Source of the DNA: DATLEX01 sp035525015
Lineage (GTDB): Bacteria > Acidobacteriota > Thermoanaerobaculia > Gp7-AA8
DNA length: 6,716 nucleotides
Direction of reading: 5' to 3'
NCBI GenBank assembly: GCA_035525015.1
Contig: DATLFC010000229.1
Coordinates: forward strand, 1 to 6,716
The translations under genes and the position numbers were made by a program. Position 1 is the first letter of the stretch. The number at the start of each line of letters is the position of its first letter. Under the pieces are notes generated by a model. The model was not told where the DNA came from. It worked only from the letters and a program-made list of their open reading frames with translations, and did no database searches. This document shows, one piece after another, positions 1 to 5,097 of the stretch.

Positions 1-182
1 GCCTTGTCGCTGTCGGCGACGCGGAATACGCGCACTTCGCCGCCCGCGCCGCTCTCGACTTCGATCGTCCCGGTCAGCTGCACCGCTTTCGCTGCCTGAC
101 TGCGGTCGCAGCTCTTCCCTTCACCGGCGAACAGCGAGCCCGCCGCCAGCAGCACTACCACGAGCAACATGAGCTTCTTCAT
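1..182 (-). CDS. Small secreted protein of unknown function (N-terminal part)
   Basis: This gene reads leftwards and leaves the window after 60 codons, so only its N-terminus is visible. The ATG at 182-180 is preceded by a very good ribosome binding site, AAGGAGG (197-191), with an 8-nt spacer, so the start is well fixed. The protein opens with a classic Sec signal peptide: MKK, then a hydrophobic stretch of about 15 residues, and a probable signal peptidase I site after LFA (residues 17-19). There is no lipobox. The mature part begins GEGKSCDRSQ and continues with alternating hydrophobic and polar residues (VQLTGTIEVE, EVRVFRVADS) that suggest a small beta-rich periplasmic domain. I do not recognise the family. 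One cysteine lies shortly after the cleavage site. The 3' end and total length are unknown. Confidence 0.82.
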   Translation of the reverse strand, partial: MKKLMLLVVVLLAAGSLFAGEGKSCDRSQAAKAVQLTGTIEVESGAGGEVRVFRVADSDK

Positions 183-242
183 CGGTCGTTCCTCCTTCGA
201 TTCGGATACGCCGATGATAGAGCCGACGTCACGGCGGAGATG

Positions 243-265
243 TGTCAAGTGGTGACAACATGTTG
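243..265. promoter_or_regulatory. Overlapping inverted repeats, candidate operator
   Basis: TGTCA (243-247) and TGACA (253-257) form an inverted repeat with a 5-nt centre. It runs directly into a perfect 10-bp palindrome, CAACATGTTG (256-265). The cluster lies about 60-85 bp upstream of the start codon of the secreted-protein gene. On the minus strand it contains TTGACA (248-243), a perfect -35 hexamer, but the best -10-like match (TATCAT, 219-214) is 23 bp away, too far for a standard sigma-70 promoter. A regulator-binding site is plausible but not shown. Confidence 0.3.
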
Positions 266-278
266 CGCGTCCGCGAAC

Positions 279-467
279 CTACCACCCCCCGCCGCTGCCA
301 CCGGCGCGAGACAGCGGATCCAGAGTCCCTGCGGCGACCGCGCTGATCGACAGGAGTTGCAACTCCTGCCCCGGCTCGAGGCGGAACACTCTCTCACCGC
401 CGTTCCACGCGCCGTCGAGGGCACGCCAGTGCAGCGTCCGCCCTTCGGCGCCCGCCGCCAGCATCAT
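279..467 (-). CDS. Doubtful small ORF, 62 codons, possibly a secreted peptide
   Basis: An open frame starts with two adjacent ATG codons (467-462) and ends at TAG (281-279), 46 nt downstream of the RRM operon on the same strand. The peptide begins MMLAAGAEGRTLHW and ends in a glycine-rich tail (GGSGGGW). The frame stays open upstream and encodes IRHLLLV just before the first ATG. With the MMLAAGA that follows, this would make a good signal-peptide core, but no ATG, GTG or TTG precedes it. There is also no Shine-Dalgarno sequence before 467. Either it starts at a non-standard codon such as ATC (488-486), it is a decayed gene that lost its start, or it is chance. I recognise no family. It could be co-transcribed with the RRM genes, because I see no terminator between them. 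Confidence 0.3.
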   Translation of the reverse strand: MMLAAGAEGRTLHWRALDGAWNGGERVFRLEPGQELQLLSISAVAAGTLDPLSRAGGSGGGW

Positions 468-513
468 GACGAGGAGAAGATGTCGGATGGCTGGTGCAGT
501 GGTTCGCGCGGGG

Positions 514-771
514 TCAGAACTTTCCCGCGCCCTTGGCCCGGGCCTCGTTGACCTTCAACGTTCTCCCGCCGACCTCTTTTCCGTTGAGGCCCGCAACGGC
601 GGCGCGCGCTTCGTCGTCGTTCGCGAATTCGACGAAGCCGAAGCCGCGTGCCTGTCCGGTCGAGCGGTCCTTCGCTACTTCCGCGGAGGTGGGAGTGCCG
701 AACTCGGCGGCCATCGCCTTCAGCTGTGCATCGGTTGTTTCGTACGGCAGGTTTCCTACGTAGAGTTTCAT
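514..771 (-). CDS. Single-domain RRM RNA-binding protein (85 aa)
   Basis: This encodes a small cytoplasmic RNA-binding protein that is almost entirely one RNA recognition motif (PF00076 type). RNP2 is visible at the N-terminus (LYVGNL, residues 3-8) and RNP1 at residues 42-49 (RGFGFVEF), with the aromatic residues Tyr4, Phe44 and Phe46 that normally stack on RNA bases. The rest of the fold also follows the family, including AVAGLNGKEVGGRTLKV. A short basic tail (RAKGAGKF) follows. Bacterial single-RRM proteins of this kind bind single-stranded RNA and in several groups, such as cyanobacteria, respond to cold. The ATG at 771-769 has a strong SD, AAGGAGG (783-777), with a 5-nt spacer. The gene lies 16 nt downstream of a second RRM gene, so its SD falls almost entirely in that gap. 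Function as an RRM is near certain; the RNA targets are unknown. Confidence 0.95.
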   Translation of the reverse strand: MKLYVGNLPYETTDAQLKAMAAEFGTPTSAEVAKDRSTGQARGFGFVEFANDDEARAAVAGLNGKEVGGRTLKVNEARAKGAGKF

Positions 772-787
772 GGAGTCCTCCTTCTTT

Positions 788-1057
788 TCAGTACCTTCCG
801 CCGAGCGGATCGACGGGAGCCTGGTTCAGGGCGGGGCTGACTTTGAGAATGCGGCCGCCGGCGTCACTGCCGTTGAGGCCCTCGATGGCGGCGTTCGCTT
901 CCTCCGAGGTGCCGAACTGGAGGAATGCGAAACCTTTCGAGTCGCCGTTCCGTTCGCGCGCGACGTTCGACGACGTCAACGTTCCGAACTTCCCGGCCAG
1001 TGCTGCGAGCTCTGCATCGGTGATATCCCTGGAGAGATTTCCCACGTAGATTTTCAA
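788..1057 (-). CDS. Single-domain RRM RNA-binding protein, TTG start (89 aa)
   Basis: This is a paralogue of the downstream RRM gene, identical at roughly half of aligned positions by eye. RNP2 is IYVGNL (residues 3-8) and RNP1 is KGFAFLQF (41-48). The base-stacking aromatics Tyr4, Phe43 and Phe45 are kept, but the usual central glycine of RNP1 is Ala44. The C-terminal tail differs from the paralogue: it is proline-containing and ends PLGGRY instead of the basic tail. The start codon is TTG (1057-1055), supported by an SD (GAAGGAG, 1070-1064) at a 6-nt spacing and by immediate entry into the RRM fold (MKIYVGNL), exactly as in the paralogue. It is the first gene of a likely two-gene operon. 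A TTG start usually lowers translation, so dosage may be limited or tuned by the leader. Confidence 0.94.
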   Translation of the reverse strand: MKIYVGNLSRDITDAELAALAGKFGTLTSSNVARERNGDSKGFAFLQFGTSEEANAAIEGLNGSDAGGRILKVSPALNQAPVDPLGGRY

Positions 1058-1063
1058 GGGCTG

Positions 1064-1070
1064 CTCCTTC
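1064..1070 (-). promoter_or_regulatory. Ribosome binding site that fixes a TTG start
   Basis: GAAGGAG on the minus strand lies 6 nt before the TTG of the first RRM gene. No in-frame ATG nearby would give an intact RNP2 strand, so this site decides the start. Confidence 0.8.
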
Positions 1071-1076
1071 GGTTTG

Positions 1077-1114
1077 GCTAAGAGAAAACGCTCAGGATGG
1101 CTGACTTAGCTCAG
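1077..1114 (-). promoter_or_regulatory. Foldable 5' leader of the RRM operon
   Basis: On the minus strand GCTAAG (1110-1105) is complementary to CTTAGC (1082-1077), and the directly adjacent TCAG (1104-1101) is complementary to CTGA (1095-1092). Together they give a 10-bp stem with a 5-nt loop and a one-sided 9-nt bulge, ending 6 nt before the SD of the first RRM gene. CTGAGC occurs twice (1114-1109 and 1095-1090), so the central TCAG can pair with either copy, giving two exclusive folds. The pairing is read directly from sequence. That it is transcribed and regulates translation is inference. Confidence 0.35.
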
Positions 1115-1130
1115 AAATCCGAAGGCGCGA

Positions 1131-1178
1131 GGAACGTTCCCCGGCGGATCCCTACGATACGCCGATTCGGCGCCGAAT
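1131..1178. promoter_or_regulatory. Divergent intergenic region with two perfect palindromes
   Basis: The gap between the RRM operon (minus) and the patatin operon (plus) carries GGAACGTTCC (1131-1140) and a 14-bp perfect palindrome, ATTCGGCGCCGAAT (1165-1178). The second overlaps the first possible patatin start codon (1177). Either could be a dimeric repressor site controlling one or both directions. A weak plus-strand -10 match, TACGAT (1153-1158), lacks a convincing -35. I cannot assign a promoter with confidence. Confidence 0.35.
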
Positions 1179-2370
1179 GGGTTTTTATCTTCGTCATATG
1201 CTTGCGGCCGTGACTTCGCTCCCCGATTCCTTCGCACTCGCCCTGACCGGCGGCGGAGCGAGAGCAGCTTATCAGGTCGGCATCCTCCGGACGATCGCGC
1301 GACGCCTTCCCGCCACCCGTTTCGATGTCATCACCGGGGTTTCGGCCGGGGCGATCAACGCCGCCTTCCTCGCCTCGCGGCCCGGATCGCTCCCCGAGAC
1401 GGTCGCCGACCTGGCCGGCGTCTGGAGCAATCTTCAGCTCAAGGAAGTGATCCGGATCGACTCGAAGTCGCTGGCCCGCAACGTGTTCGGCTGGGGAACG
1501 AAACTGGTCTCGGGCGGAACGCAGGTGGCCCCGCGCGTTCGCGGCCTGGTCGACACGGCGCCGCTTCGCGAGCTGCTCAAGCGCCTCTACATGACCGGCG
1601 ACGGAGGGGAGATCGGCGGAATCCACACGAACGTCGAGCGGGGAGCGCCGCGCGCGGTGGCCCTGATCACGCTCAACTACAACACCGGCCAGACCGTCAC
1701 GTGGGCGATGGGAAGCGGTTTCGACGTCTGGGAGCGCCCGATGAGAAGGAGCGTGATGGCCACGCTCACCGTCGAGCACGTCATGGCCTCGGCGGCGCTG
1801 CCGATCGTCTTCCCGGCCGTGCAGCTCGGGAGGCACTGGTTCGGCGACGGCGGCATACGCCTGGCCGCGCCGCTCTCACCGGCGCTCCATCTCGGCGCCA
1901 CGCGGATGCTCGCGGTCTCGACGCATCACCCGCAGACGTTCACCGAGGCGAGCGAGCCGGAGACGTTCGGCTATCCGCCGCCGGCGCAGATCCTCGGCCA
2001 GTTGATGGACTCGATCTTTCTCGATGTCGTCGACGAGGATGCGCTGCGCCTCCAGCGCTCGAACGAGTTCCTCAGAGACCTCCCGCCGGAGCAGCGCCGC
2101 GGCTACCGCGTCGTCGAGCTCACCGTCATCCGCCCCTCCGAGGACCTGGGAAAGCTCGCCGCGCAATACGAGCCGCAGCTCCCTCGCCCCTTCCGCTTCC
2201 TCACGAGAAGCCTCGGCACGCAGGAGACGTCGAACGCCGACTTCATGAGCCTTTTCATGTTCGTCCCCGAGTATCTCCAGCGCCTGATCGAGATCGGCGA
2301 AAAGGACGCGGAAGCGAGGCTCGACGACATCGAGCGCGTGGCGGCGCCACCCCCGGCCACGGGGTCCTGA
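1177..2370 (+). CDS. Patatin-like phospholipase (397 aa)
   Basis: This is a serine lipid acyl hydrolase of the patatin family (PF01734), which uses a Ser-Asp dyad to release fatty acids from phospholipids or other lipids. All core motifs are present: the glycine-rich oxyanion loop GGGAR (residues 25-29), the nucleophile elbow GVSAG (54-58, Ser56) and the DGG motif with the catalytic Asp224 (224-226). The catalytic domain spans about residues 17-250. The C-terminal part (about 250-397) has mixed helices and no motif I can name. No signal peptide or membrane segment is evident, so it is probably cytoplasmic or peripheral. The start is uncertain: 1177 has no good SD, and ATG 1198 (residue 8) would equally keep the whole catalytic domain. 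It leads a plus-strand gene group with two membrane proteins, suggesting work on membrane lipids; the substrate is unknown. Confidence 0.93.
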   Translation: MGFYLRHMLAAVTSLPDSFALALTGGGARAAYQVGILRTIARRLPATRFDVITGVSAGAINAAFLASRPGSLPETVADLAGVWSNLQLKEVIRIDSKSLARNVFGWGTKLVSGGTQVAPRVRGLVDTAPLRELLKRLYMTGDGGEIGGIHTNVERGAPRAVALITLNYNTGQTVTWAMGSGFDVWERPMRRSVMATLTVEHVMASAALPIVFPAVQLGRHWFGDGGIRLAAPLSPALHLGATRMLAVSTHHPQTFTEASEPETFGYPPPAQILGQLMDSIFLDVVDEDALRLQRSNEFLRDLPPEQRRGYRVVELTVIRPSEDLGKLAAQYEPQLPRPFRFLTRSLGTQETSNADFMSLFMFVPEYLQRLIEIGEKDAEARLDDIERVAAPPPATGS

Positions 2371-2390
2371 AGAGGGGGACGGGGCGGCAA

Positions 2391-2416
2391 TGTTCCTCCG
2401 TTTTCCCCTGTTCCTC
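2391..2416. repeat. Short direct repeat TGTTCCTC x2, possible intergenic repeat remnant
   Basis: TGTTCCTC occurs at 2391-2398 and again at 2409-2416, 18 bp apart, within the 56-bp gap between the patatin gene and the next ORF. The gap also holds G-runs (2371-2387) and a C-run (2405-2408). This resembles the G-rich dispersed intergenic elements of some high-GC genomes. From one copy I cannot tell whether it is such an element. Confidence 0.25.
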
Positions 2417-2426
2417 ATGGCGACGT

Positions 2427-2666
2427 ATGCTACGCACTACGCAATACTTCGACGAGGTGCAGGTCTATGAAGGGATCGCCGAGCGCACGGGCGTGACCGT
2501 CGATCGCAACACGCTCCGCGGCAGCCGCAACGTCTGCCGCAGCATGAGCGAGCTGACGCGGAAGGCCCGCCGGATGGGCGACGGCCACTTCTACGTCGCC
2601 GGCCAGGTCTGGCCGGAAAACGAGACGAAAATCGACCTGACGATGACCTGGACCACGTTCGGCTAG
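2427..2666 (+). CDS. Small conserved-looking protein of unknown function (79 aa)
   Basis: The frame from ATG 2427 to TAG 2664-2666 encodes a soluble-looking mixed alpha/beta protein that begins MLRTTQYFDEVQVYEG and ends TMTWTTFG. Third codon positions are almost all G or C, as in the neighbouring genes, which supports real coding. There is no signal peptide, membrane segment or lipobox. A single Cys lies mid-protein in SRNVCRSM, followed by a basic stretch (TRKARRMGDG). No clear SD precedes 2427, but it is the only standard start in frame before the conserved-looking part; the alternative ATG at 2417 is out of frame. The stop lies 5 nt before the GTG of the next gene, so translational coupling is likely. 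I do not recognise the family, and it may be specific to this lineage. Confidence 0.65.
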   Translation: MLRTTQYFDEVQVYEGIAERTGVTVDRNTLRGSRNVCRSMSELTRKARRMGDGHFYVAGQVWPENETKIDLTMTWTTFG

Positions 2667-2671
2667 TCCCG

Positions 2672-3358
2672 GTGACGCGTCCGTTCGTCATCTTCGTCCT
2701 CGCGCTGACCCTCTACGTCCCGGTCGTTCTCCTTGCAGATTCCGCAGGCCTCGTTCCGCAGCTCGCCCTCGGCTCCACGACGGCGATGGTTCTCTGGCTC
2801 GTGGCGCGGCGGGGAACCGTCGAGCGGCGGCAGATCGTCGCAGCCGTCATCGTCGCCGCGATCGGTGAATGCATCCTCTCCCTCGGCTGGGGCCTCTACC
2901 ACTACCGCAACGCCGTCATCCCGCTCTACGTCTTCTTCGGCCACGGCATCTTCTACGCGCTGGCCGCCGAGAGCGCGCAGCAGCGCGCCCTGCAGCGGAT
3001 CGCGCCGGCGATCATCCGCGGAGTGCTCATCGGCGGAGCGGTGATCGCCGCGGCGACTCTTGTCCTCTACAACGACACGTGGGGATTGCTCTGGTGGGTG
3101 ATCGCAGCCGTGCTGATCATCCGATCGGGGAACCAGCTCCTCCTGTCGATGTGCTTCGTCTACACGATGCTGCTGGAGTGGCTCGGCACCGCAATCGGCA
3201 ACTGGACCTGGGTGGCCGCGGTGCCGTACACCGGCCTCACCTCGGCGAACCCGCCGAGCGGCGTCGGCCTGCTGTACGTCCTCCTCGACCTCATCACCGT
3301 GGCGATCTTCGCCGGCAGGACGAACCCTGGGACGCAGCCCGCCGCCGAAACAACCTGA
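2672..3358 (+). CDS. Polytopic membrane protein of unknown function (228 aa)
   Basis: This is an integral inner-membrane protein with seven to eight hydrophobic segments, at about residues 4-24, 30-45, 53-75, 83-98, 114-133, 135-151, 155-175 and 197-214. Several motifs look conserved rather than merely hydrophobic: GWGLYHYRN (72-80), PLYVFFGHG (84-92), EWLGTAIGNWTW (169-180) and PYTGLTSANPP (185-195). The embedded charged or polar residues (Glu66, His91, Glu169) suggest an enzyme or transporter core rather than a structural protein. I cannot name the family with confidence. The start is GTG at 2672, 5 nt after the previous stop, with no strong SD, consistent with coupling. Its TGA shares one base with the ATG of the hydrolase gene (TGATG, 3356-3360), so the two are almost certainly co-expressed. 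Confidence 0.85.
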   Translation: MTRPFVIFVLALTLYVPVVLLADSAGLVPQLALGSTTAMVLWLVARRGTVERRQIVAAVIVAAIGECILSLGWGLYHYRNAVIPLYVFFGHGIFYALAAESAQQRALQRIAPAIIRGVLIGGAVIAAATLVLYNDTWGLLWWVIAAVLIIRSGNQLLLSMCFVYTMLLEWLGTAIGNWTWVAAVPYTGLTSANPPSGVGLLYVLLDLITVAIFAGRTNPGTQPAAETT

Positions 3359-4335
3359 TGGACCCTCTCACGCACACCCTCGCCGGCGCGACGATCGCCT
3401 GGACGGTCGCCGGACGGCAGCTCGGCCGCCGTGCTCTTCTCCTCGGCGGCGTCGCCGCGCTCCTCCCCGACCTCGACGTGATGATCCGAAGTGCCGACGA
3501 TCCGCTGCTGATGATCGAGCATCATCGCGGTTTCACGCACTCGCTCGCCGTGGCGATTCCCGCGGGGGCGGGGGCGGCGCTGCCATTCGTCGGCGGCCGC
3601 GAGAGACGCGCGTGGCCGCTGGCGATGGCCGGCGGCGCGCTCGCCTGGACCAGCCACGCCATCCTCGACGCCGCGACGACCTACGGCACGCAGCTCTTCT
3701 GGCCCTTCTCGCGGATGCGCGTCGGCCTCGACATCATCTCGATCATCGATCCGATCTTCACGCTCCTCTTCGTCGTCGCGCTGATCGCGGCGCTCCGGTC
3801 GCGCCGCGCCGTCGTCGCCGCCTGTCTGGCATCGGCAGTTCTGTGGCTCGCCATCGGCGGAGTGCAGCGGGAGCGCGCCATGCGCGCACAGCGGCAGCTC
3901 GCCGCGAGTCGTGGCGAGGTCGTCACGCGCGGCGCCGTCTTCCCGACGATCGGGAACACCGTCGTATGGCGTTCCATCTACGAAACCGGCGGCGTGCTGC
4001 GGATGGACCGCGTCCGCGTCGTCTGGCTCCGGCCGCCCGCGTTCACCGAGACGGCGTCGGTGCCGCGACTCTCGCGGCCGCCCTCCGCCGACGGCCGCAT
4101 CCGCACCGACTTCGAGCGCTTCGCCTGGTTCTCCGATCACTGGGTCGCGCGCGACCCCGCCGACCCGACCATCATCGGCGACGCGCGCTACTCACTCCGC
4201 GCCACCCGATGGGAACCGGTATGGGGGATCCGGTTCCACCCTGACCGGATACCCCCCACCGAGTGGGTCGACCGTTCGCGCGAGCGCGACCTCGGTTTCC
4301 AGCCGCCTATCGGGCCTGTTCGTAGTCGCGGGTGA
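3358..4335 (+). CDS. YdjM-type membrane-bound metal-dependent hydrolase (325 aa)
   Basis: This is a membrane protein of the YdjM / LexA-binding inner-membrane hydrolase family (PF04307), whose substrates are largely unknown. The family signature is complete: MDPLTHTLAGA at the start (His6), LPDLD (36-40, Asp38 and Asp40), HHRGFTHS (55-62, His55, His56, His61) and SHAILDAATTYGT (99-111, His100, Asp104). These His and Asp residues are the presumed metal ligands. Hydrophobic segments lie at about 26-39, 63-78, 125-147 and 151-168, and a soluble C-terminal domain covers about 169-325, as in the longer family members. The ATG overlaps the preceding stop by one base, showing tight coupling to the membrane protein before it. 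The 3' end overlaps the converging transglycosylase gene by 29 nt. The family assignment is firm; the reaction is not known. Confidence 0.93.
   Translation: MDPLTHTLAGATIAWTVAGRQLGRRALLLGGVAALLPDLDVMIRSADDPLLMIEHHRGFTHSLAVAIPAGAGAALPFVGGRERRAWPLAMAGGALAWTSHAILDAATTYGTQLFWPFSRMRVGLDIISIIDPIFTLLFVVALIAALRSRRAVVAACLASAVLWLAIGGVQRERAMRAQRQLAASRGEVVTRGAVFPTIGNTVVWRSIYETGGVLRMDRVRVVWLRPPAFTETASVPRLSRPPSADGRIRTDFERFAWFSDHWVARDPADPTIIGDARYSLRATRWEPVWGIRFHPDRIPPTEWVDRSRERDLGFQPPIGPVRSRG
4223..4256 (-). terminator. Possible transcription-ending hairpin behind the transglycosylase gene
   Basis: GGGGGATCCGGT (4223-4234) pairs with ACCGGAT (4244-4250) and CCCCC (4252-4256), a 12-bp GC-rich stem with one bulged base and a 9-nt loop, about 50 nt past the transglycosylase stop. 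A second inverted repeat, GGAACCGG (4212-4219) with CCGGTTCC (4230-4237), overlaps it. Neither has a U-tract, and both lie inside the hydrolase coding sequence, so the match may only reflect GC-rich coding constraint. Confidence 0.3.
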
Positions 4336-4882
4336 TGGCGGCGACGTAGGCTTTCGTCTCGCGGTACGGCGGGATGCCGCCGTGCTTGCGCACCGCTCCC
4401 GGGCCGGCGTTGTAAGCGGCGAGGGAGAGGCTGACGTCGCCGCGGAACTGGTCGAGGAGCATGCGGAGGTACTTCGCGCCGCCGAGAATGTTCTGACGCG
4501 GATCGAACGAGTCGGTGACGCCGAGAGAGGCCGCGGTCCGAGGCATCAACTGCATCACGCCGCGCGCGCCGGCCGGTGAGACCGCGCGCGTCTGAAATCG
4601 CGACTCCTGCCGCGCCACCGCGGCGAGCAGCAGCGGATCGAGCGAGTAGAGCCGCCCCGCATCCTCGAAGATCCCCGCAAGTGAGGCCGGCACCGCCCTG
4701 AGGACGCGCGGCTTTTTCGTCACCGGAACCTCCACAATCGTCTTCCCCTTTCCCCCACCCTCCGTCGCACGAATCGCCGTCGCATCATTACTAATGAGGA
4801 TCTTCCTCGCCGTGAACTGGCCCGAAGCCACCGCCGGCGCAGCCACAGTTCCCAGAAGCAGCGTGATCACCATCTTCCTCAT
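4307..4882 (-). CDS. Secreted lytic transglycosylase, SLT family (191 aa)
   Basis: This is a periplasmic enzyme that cleaves the MurNAc-GlcNAc bond of peptidoglycan non-hydrolytically, leaving 1,6-anhydro-MurNAc (SLT domain, PF01464, family 1). Key motifs, numbered from the start chosen here, are the catalytic Glu93 in ARQESRF, GVMQLMP (109-115), AYNAGPGAV (156-164) and the closing ETKAYV (175-180). Residues 1-20 form a signal peptide (MRKM, hydrophobic core, AVASG). A polar linker of about 45 residues precedes the catalytic domain. I chose ATG 4882 because it gives a normal signal peptide; ATG 4921 and TTG 4945 are in frame but add a long hydrophilic lead, and none has a clear SD. It is a short, minimal member with no extra binding domain. 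It diverges from the OmpA-type lipoprotein gene, another peptidoglycan-interacting protein. Confidence 0.94.
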   Translation of the reverse strand: MRKMVITLLLGTVAAPAVASGQFTARKILISNDATAIRATEGGGKGKTIVEVPVTKKPRVLRAVPASLAGIFEDAGRLYSLDPLLLAAVARQESRFQTRAVSPAGARGVMQLMPRTAASLGVTDSFDPRQNILGGAKYLRMLLDQFRGDVSLSLAAYNAGPGAVRKHGGIPPYRETKAYVAAITRDYEQAR

Positions 4883-5097
4883 ACCCGGGTAAGGGAGCAA
4901 TGGCCGGGCCGAGCGGTTCATGATAGCTAACGTATTGCAACACAAGGCAGTTGCGCTACATCAGCTAGCGGTCCCATGTTACAAATAACAGTCACCTGTC
5001 CAGAACCTGGAGACACGCGACGGATCCTCTTCGGCCACAAGTCTTGCATTGTGATCGGCAGAAACCGGTGCAGACGTGCCGGGAAAGGGAACCCACG
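4883..5097. promoter_or_regulatory. Divergent promoter region, transglycosylase / OmpA lipoprotein
   Basis: This 215-bp non-coding gap is clearly AT-richer around 4920-4990 than its surroundings, as expected for promoters in a GC-rich genome. On the minus strand TATCAT (4925-4920) matches a -10 box in five of six positions and would start a transcript about 30 nt before ATG 4882, but no good -35 is visible. On the plus strand TACAAA (4980-4985) is a four-of-six -10 candidate. Small inverted repeats are TGTTA/TAACA (4977-4990) and TCCAG/CTGGA (4999-5011), the latter extendable by TGT/ACA across a 2-nt bulge. AAAGGGA (5084-5090) is the SD of the lipoprotein gene. No riboswitch class is recognisable. 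Confidence 0.5.

Noticed and set aside
466..1081. Plus-strand frames across the RRM genes
   Set aside because: They are antisense to two clear RRM genes with strong SD sites and have no domain of their own.
1111..1836. Minus-strand open frame opposite the patatin gene
   Set aside because: It is an Arg/Gly/Asp-rich shadow with no recognisable motif, antisense to a gene with all patatin catalytic motifs.
1701..2426. Upstream extension of the 79-aa protein's frame through the patatin gene
   Set aside because: This part is a +1-type shadow of the patatin gene, rich in Arg, Ala and Pro. Only the portion from ATG 2427 is outside the patatin gene and has normal composition.
2390..2470. 26-codon ORF starting MFLRFPLFLM in the gap after patatin
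   Set aside because: It is very short, lacks a clear SD and overlaps the better supported 79-aa frame. The hydrophobic start comes from the T/C-rich repeat-like sequence.
2869..3357. Upstream extension of the hydrolase frame
   Set aside because: The YdjM family starts at MDPLTH, which corresponds to ATG 3358. The stretch before it is an Arg/Ala/His-rich shadow of the membrane protein gene.
3160..4140. Long minus-strand frame opposite the membrane protein and hydrolase genes
   Set aside because: Its Arg/Asp/Glu-rich composition without motifs is the mirror of a GC-rich gene, and the plus-strand product has complete family motifs.
4991..5097. Possible riboswitch in the lipoprotein leader
   Set aside because: Small hairpins exist (4997-5015), but I could match no conserved core of a known riboswitch class, and the stems are short.
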